Positions 57,730 through 64,000 of a stretch of 64,000 nt of DNA are shown in pieces. Made by a program: the position numbers and the translations under genes. Each line of letters starts with the position of its first letter. The first letter of the stretch is position 1. The stretch is from AC-32 sp963717725 (GTDB lineage: Bacteria; Actinomycetota; Thermoleophilia; Gaiellales; Gaiellaceae), in the NCBI GenBank assembly GCA_963717725.1, contig CAVQWS010000003.1, positions 248,001 to 312,000 on the forward strand, in the 5' to 3' direction. The notes below the pieces were generated by a model. The model was given only the letters and a program-made list of their open reading frames with translations. It ran no database searches and was not told where the DNA came from.

Positions 57730-59958
57730 TCACTGATCCGATTGTAGCCGCCGGAGCCGTGGCTGCCCGTGCGCCATCACCTCTGCGATCGGCAGCTCGA
57801 AGACGAACATGGAACCCTTGCTCCCGTTCGGCTCCGCCCAGATGCGACCGCCCATGCGGTCGATCAGCTCTCGGCAGATGTAGAGGCCGAGCCCGGTCCC
57901 GCCCACGCCCCGCGTCATCTGGGGGTCGGCGCGGTAGAACTTCTCGAAGATCCGCTCCTGGTCCTCGGGCGAAACGCCGAGGCCCTCGTCCCGGACGTGG
58001 AAGCGGAGAAAGCCGTCGCGCTCCTCGAGGCCGACCTCGACGCGGCCGCCGTCGGGGGAGTACTTGATCGCGTTTTCGACGAGGTTGACGAGCACCTGCC
58101 GGACCTTGTCAGCGTCGGCGGCGACCTGCGGCGCACTTTCGGGCGCATCGACCTCGACTTCGAGCGTGACGGACGGCGGCGCGTGCATCCGCGTCGCCTC
58201 GACGACGCGCTCGACAAGGTCGCCGGCGTCGAACGGCTCGGATTCGAGGTCGAGCCTCCCCGCGTCAAGCTGGTTCGCGAGCAGGATCTCGTTCACGATC
58301 CGGCCGAGCCGTTCGGATTCGTCGGCGATCAGCGAGACAAAGCGCTCCCGCCCGGTCTCGTCGAGCGCGAAGTCGTGCCGGAGCAGCGTCTGCGCCGCGC
58401 CGTAGACGGCTGCCAGCGGGGTGCGCAGCTCGTGCGAGGCCGTGGCAATGAAGTCGGCCTTGATCTCCTCGAGCCGGCGCGCGTCGGTCAGGTCGCGGAA
58501 CGCGTAGACCGTCCCGCCGAAGAAACGCACGCCGGAGATCGCGATCCAGCGCTCGCCACGCGAGGTCTCGATCGGGATCAGGACCTCGTCGTGGCCCGGG
58601 TCAGGCGACGCGGAGACGGGAACGCGCTCGACGGCGGTCTTCCAGCCGGGGATCGCCTCGGCCGCGGTGTGGCCGACGACGTCGGCAGTGGCGATGAACG
58701 TGATCGCCTCGGCCGCCGGGTTCCACAGCCGCACGACGCCGAGACGGTCGAGCAGCAGGATTCCGTCGGCGACGTGCTCGAGCACCCAGGCCGCGTCCGA
58801 GCGCTCTTCTACCTCGCGGTAGAGCCGCGCCCGGTCGAGCGCGAGGGCGAGCCGTGCGGCGAGGTCCTCGGCAAGCGCGACGTCCTCGGACGTGTACACC
58901 GGCCCGCGCTCGGTCCGCGCCAGCGTGAACACGCCGAGCCGCTGCTTGCGTGCGCGAAGGGGGACGGAGACGACCGAGCGCGCCTCGAGGCTGCCGAGAG
59001 ATACGGGTTCGGCCTGCGAGCGCTCGTCGAGGGCCGGGAGGATGCTGGTGCGGCCCCGCTCGAGGACGCCTCGGACCTCGGCTTCCGGCTCATCGGCGGG
59101 CACGCGCCCGCCGTTCGGGCTGGTCGTCGCTCCACGCGCGACTGCCACGCGGCGGAGGTCGTTCGCGTCATCGGCGACGTCGACAAGGCACCAGTCGGCG
59201 AAGTCGACCACGATCAGCTCCGCGATCCGCATCAGCGCGCGGTCGAGGTCGACCCCGGCGGTGATCTCGTTCCCGACGTGTCGAAGCAGGTCCAGCCGCG
59301 AGCGGCGCTCCGCACTCTCGGACGCGGCCTCTCGCTCCGCGGACTGGAGCAGCTCGCGTCGGTCGTCGCCGCGCTTCAGCTCCCCCACGTCGCGCAGAAA
59401 GGTCTGGACATAGAGCGGCTCCCCTTTCGAGTCGCGCACCGTGGCGCTGTCCTCGCGCACCCAGACGGCACGGCCGTCCCGCGCGAGCAGGCGGTACTCG
59501 AGCGAGCGGACGGGAGCGCCGGTGCTCGCGCGCTCGAGCTCCGGAACCACACGATCGCGGTCGTCGGGGTGCAGGAGGCGAAGGTAGAGGTCGGGTTGCT
59601 CGGCCCACTCCGACGGGGAGTAGCCCGTCACCTCCGCGATCGAAGGCGAGACATAGAGCGTCTCCGAACGGTCGCTCGGCGCCGTGAGCCACGTCACGAG
59701 CGGCAGGCCGTCGAGGAGGGCGTGGTGCCTCGCCTCGGCGGTCTCGAGCTCCTCGATCCGCGCCCGCTCCCGTGTGCGTGCGCGTCTCGCCAGCAGCAAC
59801 GCGAGCGCCCCGCCGGCCAGCAGGGTCACGGCTGCGACGAGGATGCGCTCCCAGCGCTCCGGCAGCAGAACGAGGAGGAGGGCGGCCGCCGCGGCCAACA
59901 CGAGGGCGGAAACGGCGGCGAGCCCGGGACGGGCGCGGTACTTCTCGATAGAAAACAC
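57730..59958 (-). CDS. Membrane-bound hybrid-sensor histidine kinase (PAS-GAF-PAS-HisKA-HATPase)
   Basis: A 742-residue kinase. Two membrane helices at about 12-32 and 40-58, with no large periplasmic loop between. Then a PAS domain (about 75-190, VSPSIAEVTGYSPSEWAEQP), a GAF domain (about 225-385, VVSVPLRARKQRLGVFTLA), a second PAS (about 390-490, LLLDRLGVVRLWNPAAEAIT), the HisKA with ATASHELRTPLAAVYGAAQT (phospho-His509), and the ATPase with NLVENAIKYSPDGGRVEV (N box) and VGGTGLGLYICRELIDRMGG (G2 box). No response regulator gene is adjacent, so it is an orphan kinase. Its stop codon is 5 bases before the tmRNA. Confidence 0.93.
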   Translation of the reverse strand: MFSIEKYRARPGLAAVSALVLAAAAALLLVLLPERWERILVAAVTLLAGGALALLLARRARTRERARIEELETAEARHHALLDGLPLVTWLTAPSDRSETLYVSPSIAEVTGYSPSEWAEQPDLYLRLLHPDDRDRVVPELERASTGAPVRSLEYRLLARDGRAVWVREDSATVRDSKGEPLYVQTFLRDVGELKRGDDRRELLQSAEREAASESAERRSRLDLLRHVGNEITAGVDLDRALMRIAELIVVDFADWCLVDVADDANDLRRVAVARGATTSPNGGRVPADEPEAEVRGVLERGRTSILPALDERSQAEPVSLGSLEARSVVSVPLRARKQRLGVFTLARTERGPVYTSEDVALAEDLAARLALALDRARLYREVEERSDAAWVLEHVADGILLLDRLGVVRLWNPAAEAITFIATADVVGHTAAEAIPGWKTAVERVPVSASPDPGHDEVLIPIETSRGERWIAISGVRFFGGTVYAFRDLTDARRLEEIKADFIATASHELRTPLAAVYGAAQTLLRHDFALDETGRERFVSLIADESERLGRIVNEILLANQLDAGRLDLESEPFDAGDLVERVVEATRMHAPPSVTLEVEVDAPESAPQVAADADKVRQVLVNLVENAIKYSPDGGRVEVGLEERDGFLRFHVRDEGLGVSPEDQERIFEKFYRADPQMTRGVGGTGLGLYICRELIDRMGGRIWAEPNGSKGSMFVFELPIAEVMAHGQPRLRRLQSDQ
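57741..57746 (-). promoter_or_regulatory. Candidate -10 box for tmRNA
   Basis: TACAAT on the minus strand lies inside the last codons of the sensor kinase gene, 17 bases before the mature tmRNA 5' end. No clear -35 box is seen. A short precursor cut by RNase P would fit. The same hexamer occurs before smpB. Confidence 0.4.
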
Positions 59959-60020
59959 GGGGCGGCTTCACCAGGGTAGCTCTCGGCCCGGCGGGCTACA
60001 ACCCCGACGGCGCAGTCCCT

Positions 60021-60944
60021 ATGGTTGGGCGCATGGTCAAAGTCGCACCCGTCGCGGACGAAGCTGACGAACGGCTCTCGCTCGACGCCTACATCGAGAC
60101 GTGGCCGCACGAGAGCTTTGGCCTGCCCGAGGTGCAGGCGTTCAAGACGAGCCTGCTCGACTACGCCGACCTGCTGGCGCGCCAGGACGGCGTCGTGCTC
60201 GGCTCCGGGTTCGCAGCTCTGTTTCACGGCCTCCCGAACAGCCCGCGGGTCATGGTCACCGTTCCGCCCGGGCACCGAGGCCGCGGGGCCGGCACCGCGC
60301 TCTACTCGGCCATCTCGGACTGGGCCCGGGTGCGCGAGCTCGAGACGCTCGAGGCGGTCCTCGCCGACAACGATCCGGACAGCCTCGCGTTCGCGGAGCG
60401 GCGCGGCTTTGTCGTCGAGCGGCACGAGAAGGGCGTCGCGCTCGACCTGACCGGGGTCGAGCCGCCGGCCATCGAGCCGCCGCCGGGTGTCGAGATCGTC
60501 ACCTGGGCCGACCGGCCCGAACTCGCGCGCGGCCTGTTCGAGATCTCGCTCGACGCCTCGCCGGACGTGCCCGGCTACGAGGACGAGGAGCACGAGCCAT
60601 TCGAGGCCTGGCTGGCGCACGAGATGCAGGGCCCTGGCGACCGGCCGGAGGCGACGTTCGTCGCGGTCGCCGGCGACGAAGCGGTCGGCTACGCGAAGTT
60701 CTCCCTTTCGAGCACGGCGACGACGAGCGCCCACCACGACCTGACCGCGGTCAAGCGCGCCTGGCGCGGTCGCGGCATCGCCCGCGCGCTGAAGTCGGCG
60801 CAGATCGGCTGGGCGAAGGCGAACGGCTTCGAGCTGCTGAAAACGACGAATGACGAGCGCAACACCCCGATGCGCCGACTGAACGAGCAGCTCGGCTACC
60901 AGCCGTGGATCGGGCGTCTCTTCCTGCGCGGGCCACTCGCGTGA
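60021..60944 (+). CDS. Tandem GNAT acetyltransferase
   Basis: A 307-residue protein with two GNAT halves. The first (about 50-150) has a motif A of VTVPPGHRGRGAGTALYSAI. The second (about 165-305) has LTAVKRAWRGRGIARALKSA and ends with NEQLGYQPWIGRLFLRGPLA. The double architecture resembles mycothiol synthase and related actinobacterial proteins, but I do not see enough to name it so. The next gene overlaps its stop by 4 bases, so three genes (GNAT, GNAT, hydrolase-cyclase) form an operon. Confidence 0.85.
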   Translation: MVGRMVKVAPVADEADERLSLDAYIETWPHESFGLPEVQAFKTSLLDYADLLARQDGVVLGSGFAALFHGLPNSPRVMVTVPPGHRGRGAGTALYSAISDWARVRELETLEAVLADNDPDSLAFAERRGFVVERHEKGVALDLTGVEPPAIEPPPGVEIVTWADRPELARGLFEISLDASPDVPGYEDEEHEPFEAWLAHEMQGPGDRPEATFVAVAGDEAVGYAKFSLSSTATTSAHHDLTAVKRAWRGRGIARALKSAQIGWAKANGFELLKTTNDERNTPMRRLNEQLGYQPWIGRLFLRGPLA

Positions 60945-61477
60945 CCGAGACGATCGCGACGGAGCGGCTCGAGCTGGTCTGGCTCTCGCCGGAGCTGGTC
61001 GGAGCGCTCCTCGACGGGCGCCGGGACGAGCTCGAGTTCGCCGTCCCGGACGACTGGCCCGACGAGCACGACCGCCGCTTCCTCGCCTTCCGGCTCCGGC
61101 AGATGGGCGACGAGCCGGCCCGCGGGCCGTGGCTGGTGCGCGCGATCGTCCTCCCCGGGTCCCGGGAGCTGATCGGGCACGTCGGCTTTCACGGGCCGCC
61201 GGGCATCAACTCGCTGCGGGCAGCGAACGCGGTCGAGATCGGCTACACGATCTTCCCGGAGCACCGGCGCAACGGCTACGCGACCGAGGCCGTAGAGGCG
61301 CTGCTCGACTGGGGGCGCGCCCAGGGGATCCACCGCTTCGTCGCGTCGGTCGGTCCCGGGAACGAGCCGTCGCTGAGGATCGTGCAACGGCTCGGCTTCG
61401 TCGAGGTCGGGCGTCACTGGGACGACGAGGACGGCGAGGAGCTCGAGTTCGAGCTTGCGCCGGAGCCGTCGGCGTGA
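60941..61477 (+). CDS. GNAT acetyltransferase (RimJ/RimL-like)
   Basis: A 178-residue protein from the GTG at 60941 that overlaps the previous stop. It starts TETIATERLELVWLSPELVG, as in RimJ/RimL proteins, and the acetyl-CoA motif is YTIFPEHRRNGYATEAVEAL (about 101-120), followed by GPGNEPSLRIVQRLGFVEVG. The substrate is unknown. Its stop overlaps the GTG of the hydrolase-cyclase gene (61474-61477), which suggests translational coupling through the operon. Confidence 0.88.
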   Translation: MTETIATERLELVWLSPELVGALLDGRRDELEFAVPDDWPDEHDRRFLAFRLRQMGDEPARGPWLVRAIVLPGSRELIGHVGFHGPPGINSLRAANAVEIGYTIFPEHRRNGYATEAVEALLDWGRAQGIHRFVASVGPGNEPSLRIVQRLGFVEVGRHWDDEDGEELEFELAPEPSA

Positions 61478-62814
61478 GCGACGCCCCCGAGGTCAGGTAC
61501 GCCTCAAGCGGTGAGGTGGAGATTGCGTACCAAGTCCTCGGGAACGGGCCCGTCGACGTGGTGTGGGTCGCCGGTTCGGTCACCCACCTTGGCGTGCTCT
61601 GGGAGCATCCCGGCTACCGGCATTTCTGCGAGCAGCTGGCGTCGTTTTCACGATTGATCCTCTTCGACAAGCGCGGCATGGGCCTGTCGGAGCGCACGCG
61701 AGCCGGCACGCTCGAACAGCGGATGGACGACGTGCGTGCGGTGATGGACGCGGCCGGGTCCGAGCGAGCGGCGCTGGTCGGCGTGTCGGAGGGCGGGCCG
61801 ATGTCGATGCTCTTTGCGGCGACCTACCCCGAACGCACCGAGGCGCTCCTGCTGATCGGCGCGGAGGTGAAGGAGGAGCAGACCGACGATTGGCCCTGGG
61901 GCGAAGGCACGCGCGAGGAGTTCGACGAGTGGACGCGCGAGCTTCCCGAACGCTGGGGCCGCGCGCTCGTTGCGGACCGATTCTTTCCGGACGACCCCGA
62001 CCCGGAGACCACGACGCGCTGGTTCGGCCGCCTGCAGACCTCCTCGATGACGCCGCGCGACGCGATCGCCTTCCTGTCGATGGCGATGGACATCGACGTG
62101 CGCGACGTCGTGCCGTCGGTGCGCGTGCCGACGCTGATCGTGCACCGCCTGGACGACCCCATCTGCCACGTCGAGAACGCCCGCTTTCTCGCAGCGAACA
62201 TCCCCAACGCACGCTACGTCGAGCTTCCCGGCTCCCTCCACATCCCCTGGGCAGGCAGCGGCGGCGGCGAGATCCTCGAAGAGATCCGAGAGTTTCTGAC
62301 CGGGGTGCGGGAGTCGCCACAGCCCGACCGCGTGCTCGCGACGGTGCTCTTCACGGACATCGTCGGCTCGACCGAACGCGCGACCCAGCTCGGCGACCGC
62401 CGCTGGCGCGCGCTGCTGGAGGCACATCACTCAACCGTGCGGCAGCAGCTCAAGCGCTTCCGCGGCCGTGAGCTCGACACCGCCGGCGACGGGTTCCTCG
62501 CGAGCTTCGACGGCCCCGCGAGAGCGATCCGCTGCGCCGGGGCCGCGATCGACGCCGTCCGCGGGCTCGGACTCGAGCTCCGCGCCGGCGTGCACACCGG
62601 CGAGTGCGAGGTCGTCGGGGACAAGCTGGCCGGCATCGCCGTTCACATCGGCGCGCGCGTGGCGGGTCAGGCGAGGCCGGGAGAAGTGCTGGTCTCGAGC
62701 ACGGTGCGCGACCTTGTCGCGGGCTCTGGCCTCGAGTTCGAGGATCGCGGCTCGGCCTCGTTGAAAGGAGTGCCGGGCGAGTGGCGCCTCTACGCCGTCA
62801 GCGGCGAAGTGTGA
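61474..62814 (+). CDS. Alpha/beta hydrolase fused to class III adenylate/guanylate cyclase (copy 2, intact triad)
   Basis: A 446-residue fusion, the same length as its paralogue at 13234. The hydrolase domain has an intact nucleophile elbow ALVGVSEGGPM (Ser105), acid in HRLDDP (Asp227/228) and His256 in LPGSLHIPW. The cyclase domain has both metal Asp residues (VLFTDIVGST, Asp295; LDTAGDGFL, Asp339), ARAIRCA, and GVHTGECE. It should make a cyclic nucleotide in response to a small ligand hydrolysed or bound by the hydrolase part (inference). It is the third gene of a coupled operon with two GNATs. The start is GTG. Confidence 0.92.
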   Translation: MSDAPEVRYASSGEVEIAYQVLGNGPVDVVWVAGSVTHLGVLWEHPGYRHFCEQLASFSRLILFDKRGMGLSERTRAGTLEQRMDDVRAVMDAAGSERAALVGVSEGGPMSMLFAATYPERTEALLLIGAEVKEEQTDDWPWGEGTREEFDEWTRELPERWGRALVADRFFPDDPDPETTTRWFGRLQTSSMTPRDAIAFLSMAMDIDVRDVVPSVRVPTLIVHRLDDPICHVENARFLAANIPNARYVELPGSLHIPWAGSGGGEILEEIREFLTGVRESPQPDRVLATVLFTDIVGSTERATQLGDRRWRALLEAHHSTVRQQLKRFRGRELDTAGDGFLASFDGPARAIRCAGAAIDAVRGLGLELRAGVHTGECEVVGDKLAGIAVHIGARVAGQARPGEVLVSSTVRDLVAGSGLEFEDRGSASLKGVPGEWRLYAVSGEV

Positions 62815-63047
62815 GGAAGCCCGCGCCGAGCATGCCTCGGACGAGGCCGATCGCATCGCTCTCGAGCACGCCGCGGTCGACGCGGCGGCTGCGGGCCTGC
62901 TCCTCGACGACGCGCTTCAGCTTGCGGTTCGACTACACCGTCGAGCGGACGGGCGAGACGACCGAGTTCGTGTTCGACCAGCGCTTCAACAAGGAGGGGT
63001 AAGCCTCTTCGGAGCCGCCGGCGGCCGGTTGGGCCGTCGGCGGTCCT
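62815..63047 (+). other. Gap after the cyclase gene with possible gene remnants
   Basis: About 230 bases between the cyclase and smpB. On the plus strand an open frame without a start ends LRFDYTVERTGETTEFVFDQ, RFNKEG and TAA at 63000-63002, and on the minus strand another ends VLESDAIGLVRGMLGAGFLT and LRR with a stop at 62798. Both look protein-like but have no beginning. No RNA or terminator is clear. Confidence 0.3.
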
Positions 63048-63503
63048 TCAGCGCCGCCGGGCCTTCAGCTCGCGCTCGATGCGGCGCTTCGACTCTCGAT
63101 CGGCGATGTCGCGGCGTTTGTCGCGGCCTTCCTTGCCGCGCGCGAGCGCCAGCTCGACCTTGGCGCGGCCGTCCTTGAAATAGAGCCGCGTCGGCACGAC
63201 GGTCAGGCCCTTTTCGGAGACCTGCGCACTTAGGCGATCGATCTCTCGGCGGTGCAGCAGCAGCTTGCGGTCGCGGTCCGGGTCGTGCGGTGCGACCGAG
63301 GCTTGCTCGTAAGGCGGGATGTGCAAGCCGATGAGCCAGAGCTCGCCGTCGCGGGCGTCGGCGTAGGCGCGCTGCAGGACGGCGTGTCCCTGCCGTAGCG
63401 ACTTGACCTCGCTTCCGTTCAACACGAGCCCGGCCTCGAAGCGATCGAGGAAGTGGTAGTCGTGCCGCGCACGGCGGTTCTCGGCGATCTGCTTCTCGGC
63501 CAC
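63048..63503 (-). CDS. smpB: SsrA-binding protein
   Basis: A 151-residue SmpB: AEKQIAENRRARHDYHFLDR, then EAGLVLNGSEVKSLRQGHAV (the RNA-binding OB fold), HIPPYEQAS, RDRKLLLHRREIDRL and the basic C-terminal tail GRDKRRDIADRESKRRIERE with the Arg/Lys-rich end that enters the ribosomal mRNA channel. It delivers tmRNA to stalled ribosomes. The GTG at 63503 is chosen over an earlier ATG because homology begins there and a TACAAT box sits 8 bases before it. It lies downstream of rnr, a common arrangement. Confidence 0.95.
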   Translation of the reverse strand: MAEKQIAENRRARHDYHFLDRFEAGLVLNGSEVKSLRQGHAVLQRAYADARDGELWLIGLHIPPYEQASVAPHDPDRDRKLLLHRREIDRLSAQVSEKGLTVVPTRLYFKDGRAKVELALARGKEGRDKRRDIADRESKRRIERELKARRR

Positions 63504-63510
63504 GCGGCCG

Positions 63511-63516
63511 ATTGTA
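63511..63516 (-). promoter_or_regulatory. Candidate -10 box of smpB (leaderless)
   Basis: TACAAT on the minus strand ends 7 bases before the GTG start of smpB at 63503, so transcription would begin at or next to the start codon, and no ribosome-binding site is present. Leaderless mRNAs are common in actinobacteria. Confidence 0.4.
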
Positions 63517-63600
63517 GGTCGGCACGCTTTTGCTACAGCCGCCACTCAGACATGCGCGCTTCTCGCCGCTACGCTCACCGCGGGCGGCGGGCGGTCCGAT

Positions 63601-63618
63601 CCCCACCCATGGGTGGGG
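63601..63618 (-). terminator. Palindrome after rnr
   Basis: A perfect 18-base palindrome, CCCCACCC at 63601-63608, CATGGG-type centre and GGGTGGGG at 63611-63618. It lies 15 bases past the rnr stop and before smpB. It may be a terminator or a processing site; without a U run its strength is unclear. Confidence 0.4.
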
Positions 63619-63633
63619 CGCGCGCGTGAACCT

Positions 63634-64000
63634 TTAACGGTCGGCGGTCGGTTCGAGCTCGACCTTCCCCTCGCTGCGGCGTAGGTCCGCGACGCGCACC
63701 CCGAGCGGGTCGCCGAGGCGGTAGGTACGCCCGCCGCGGCGGCCGACGAGGGCGGTCGCGAGCTCGTTCAGCTCGAAGTAGTCGCCCGGCAGGCGACGCG
63801 CCGGGACGAAGCCCTCGAAGACGTCGCCGAAGCGGGCGAACAGGCCCGACGGGATCAGGCCGGTGATCTCGCCCTCGAAGGTCGTCTCCCAGCCGAGCTC
63901 GAACAACCGCCGGTCGAGCAGCCAGGCGAGGCAGAGATCGTCGGCGCGGTACTCGATCTGCGAGGCGTGCCGCTCGCGCTCCGACGCGTGCTGCGCCTGC
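63634..64000 (-). CDS. rnr: Ribonuclease R (3' end; runs off the window)
   Basis: The frame is open from the window edge to a stop at 63634. The first codons read ERERHASQIEYRADDLCLAW and LLDRR, the end of the RNB-S1 linker of RNase R, followed by LFELGWETTFEGEITGLIPS and GLFARFGDVFEGFVPARRLP, an S1 domain with the expected strands. About 122 codons are present; a full RNase R is near 650-800 residues. It degrades structured RNA 3' to 5' and acts on tmRNA-tagged mRNAs with SmpB, whose gene follows on the same strand. Confidence 0.88.
   Translation of the reverse strand, partial: QAQHASERERHASQIEYRADDLCLAWLLDRRLFELGWETTFEGEITGLIPSGLFARFGDVFEGFVPARRLPGDYFELNELATALVGRRGGRTYRLGDPLGVRVADLRRSEGKVELEPTADR

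Noticed and set aside
63007..63055. GGCGGCCGGTTGGGCCGTC near the smpB end, resembling a piece of the tmRNA segment.
   Set aside because: Only about 14 bases match, all GC-rich, and the rest of the segment is absent.

Overview
The window is high-GC, gene-dense DNA with many GTG starts, frequent 4-bp start/stop overlaps, class III cyclases fused to alpha/beta-hydrolase domains, a DrrAB exporter, cytochrome bd genes, an F420-type nitroreductase and a GH15 trehalase-type enzyme. This fits a soil actinobacterium, most probably of the Thermoleophilia (Gaiellales/Solirubrobacterales) type. That assignment is inference from gene content; no rRNA or other strong marker is present. I saw no tRNA, CRISPR array, transposase or integrase.

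Layout. 0-12.7 kb is ordinary: an MDR oxidoreductase, a SagB-like nitroreductase, a LURP-one protein, a GFA protein, a three-gene membrane cluster (YihY, a Vps62-like/membrane fusion, an unknown), wrbA with a perfect terminator hairpin, a decayed MFS end, an arylsulfatase, a Bax-inhibitor protein and a CBS-pair protein. 13-27.3 kb is accessory in character. It holds nine direct, same-strand copies of a 24-nt repeat with one to six genes between copies: cyclase, F420 nitroreductase, class IV aminotransferase, FabF, beta-propellers, VOC, LuxR, cupin, several GNATs, a SnoaL protein, plus frameshifted and truncated genes. 27.3-34.5 kb holds an MDR gene and a long minus-strand run: DrrAB, DUF4389-like, NTF2-like, CoA-binding, CPBP protease and a membrane protein, with a PAS-LuxR regulator diverging from it. 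35.3-42.5 kb is a tight minus-strand sugar-oxidation operon (NDH-2, zwf, GH15, GMC oxidoreductase, aldose epimerase). 42.5-50.3 kb carries a formylglycine-generating enzyme, a DUF389 protein, a second sulfatase, a flavodoxin, DUF2252 and an MFS pump. 50.4-57 kb has cydAB (cydA frameshifted), a second PAS-LuxR regulator, membrane proteins and a K+ channel. 57-64 kb is the trans-translation neighbourhood: tmRNA (ssrA), a sensor kinase, two GNATs, the second hydrolase-cyclase, smpB and the 3' end of rnr.

How parts fit. The formylglycine-generating enzyme can mature both sulfatases, which each keep the Cys-x-Pro-x-Arg site. GH15 can release glucose that is oxidised through the GMC enzyme or, after phosphorylation, Zwf, with NDH-2 and perhaps cytochrome bd handling the electrons. 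tmRNA, SmpB and RNase R form the ribosome-rescue set, although tmRNA is separated from smpB by about 5.3 kb.

Most notable: the nine-copy directional repeat that partitions the 13-27 kb region into gene modules; a 77-nt duplicate of an internal piece of tmRNA between two convergent genes 22 kb away; and two equal-length hydrolase-cyclase paralogues, one of which has lost its whole hydrolase catalytic triad.
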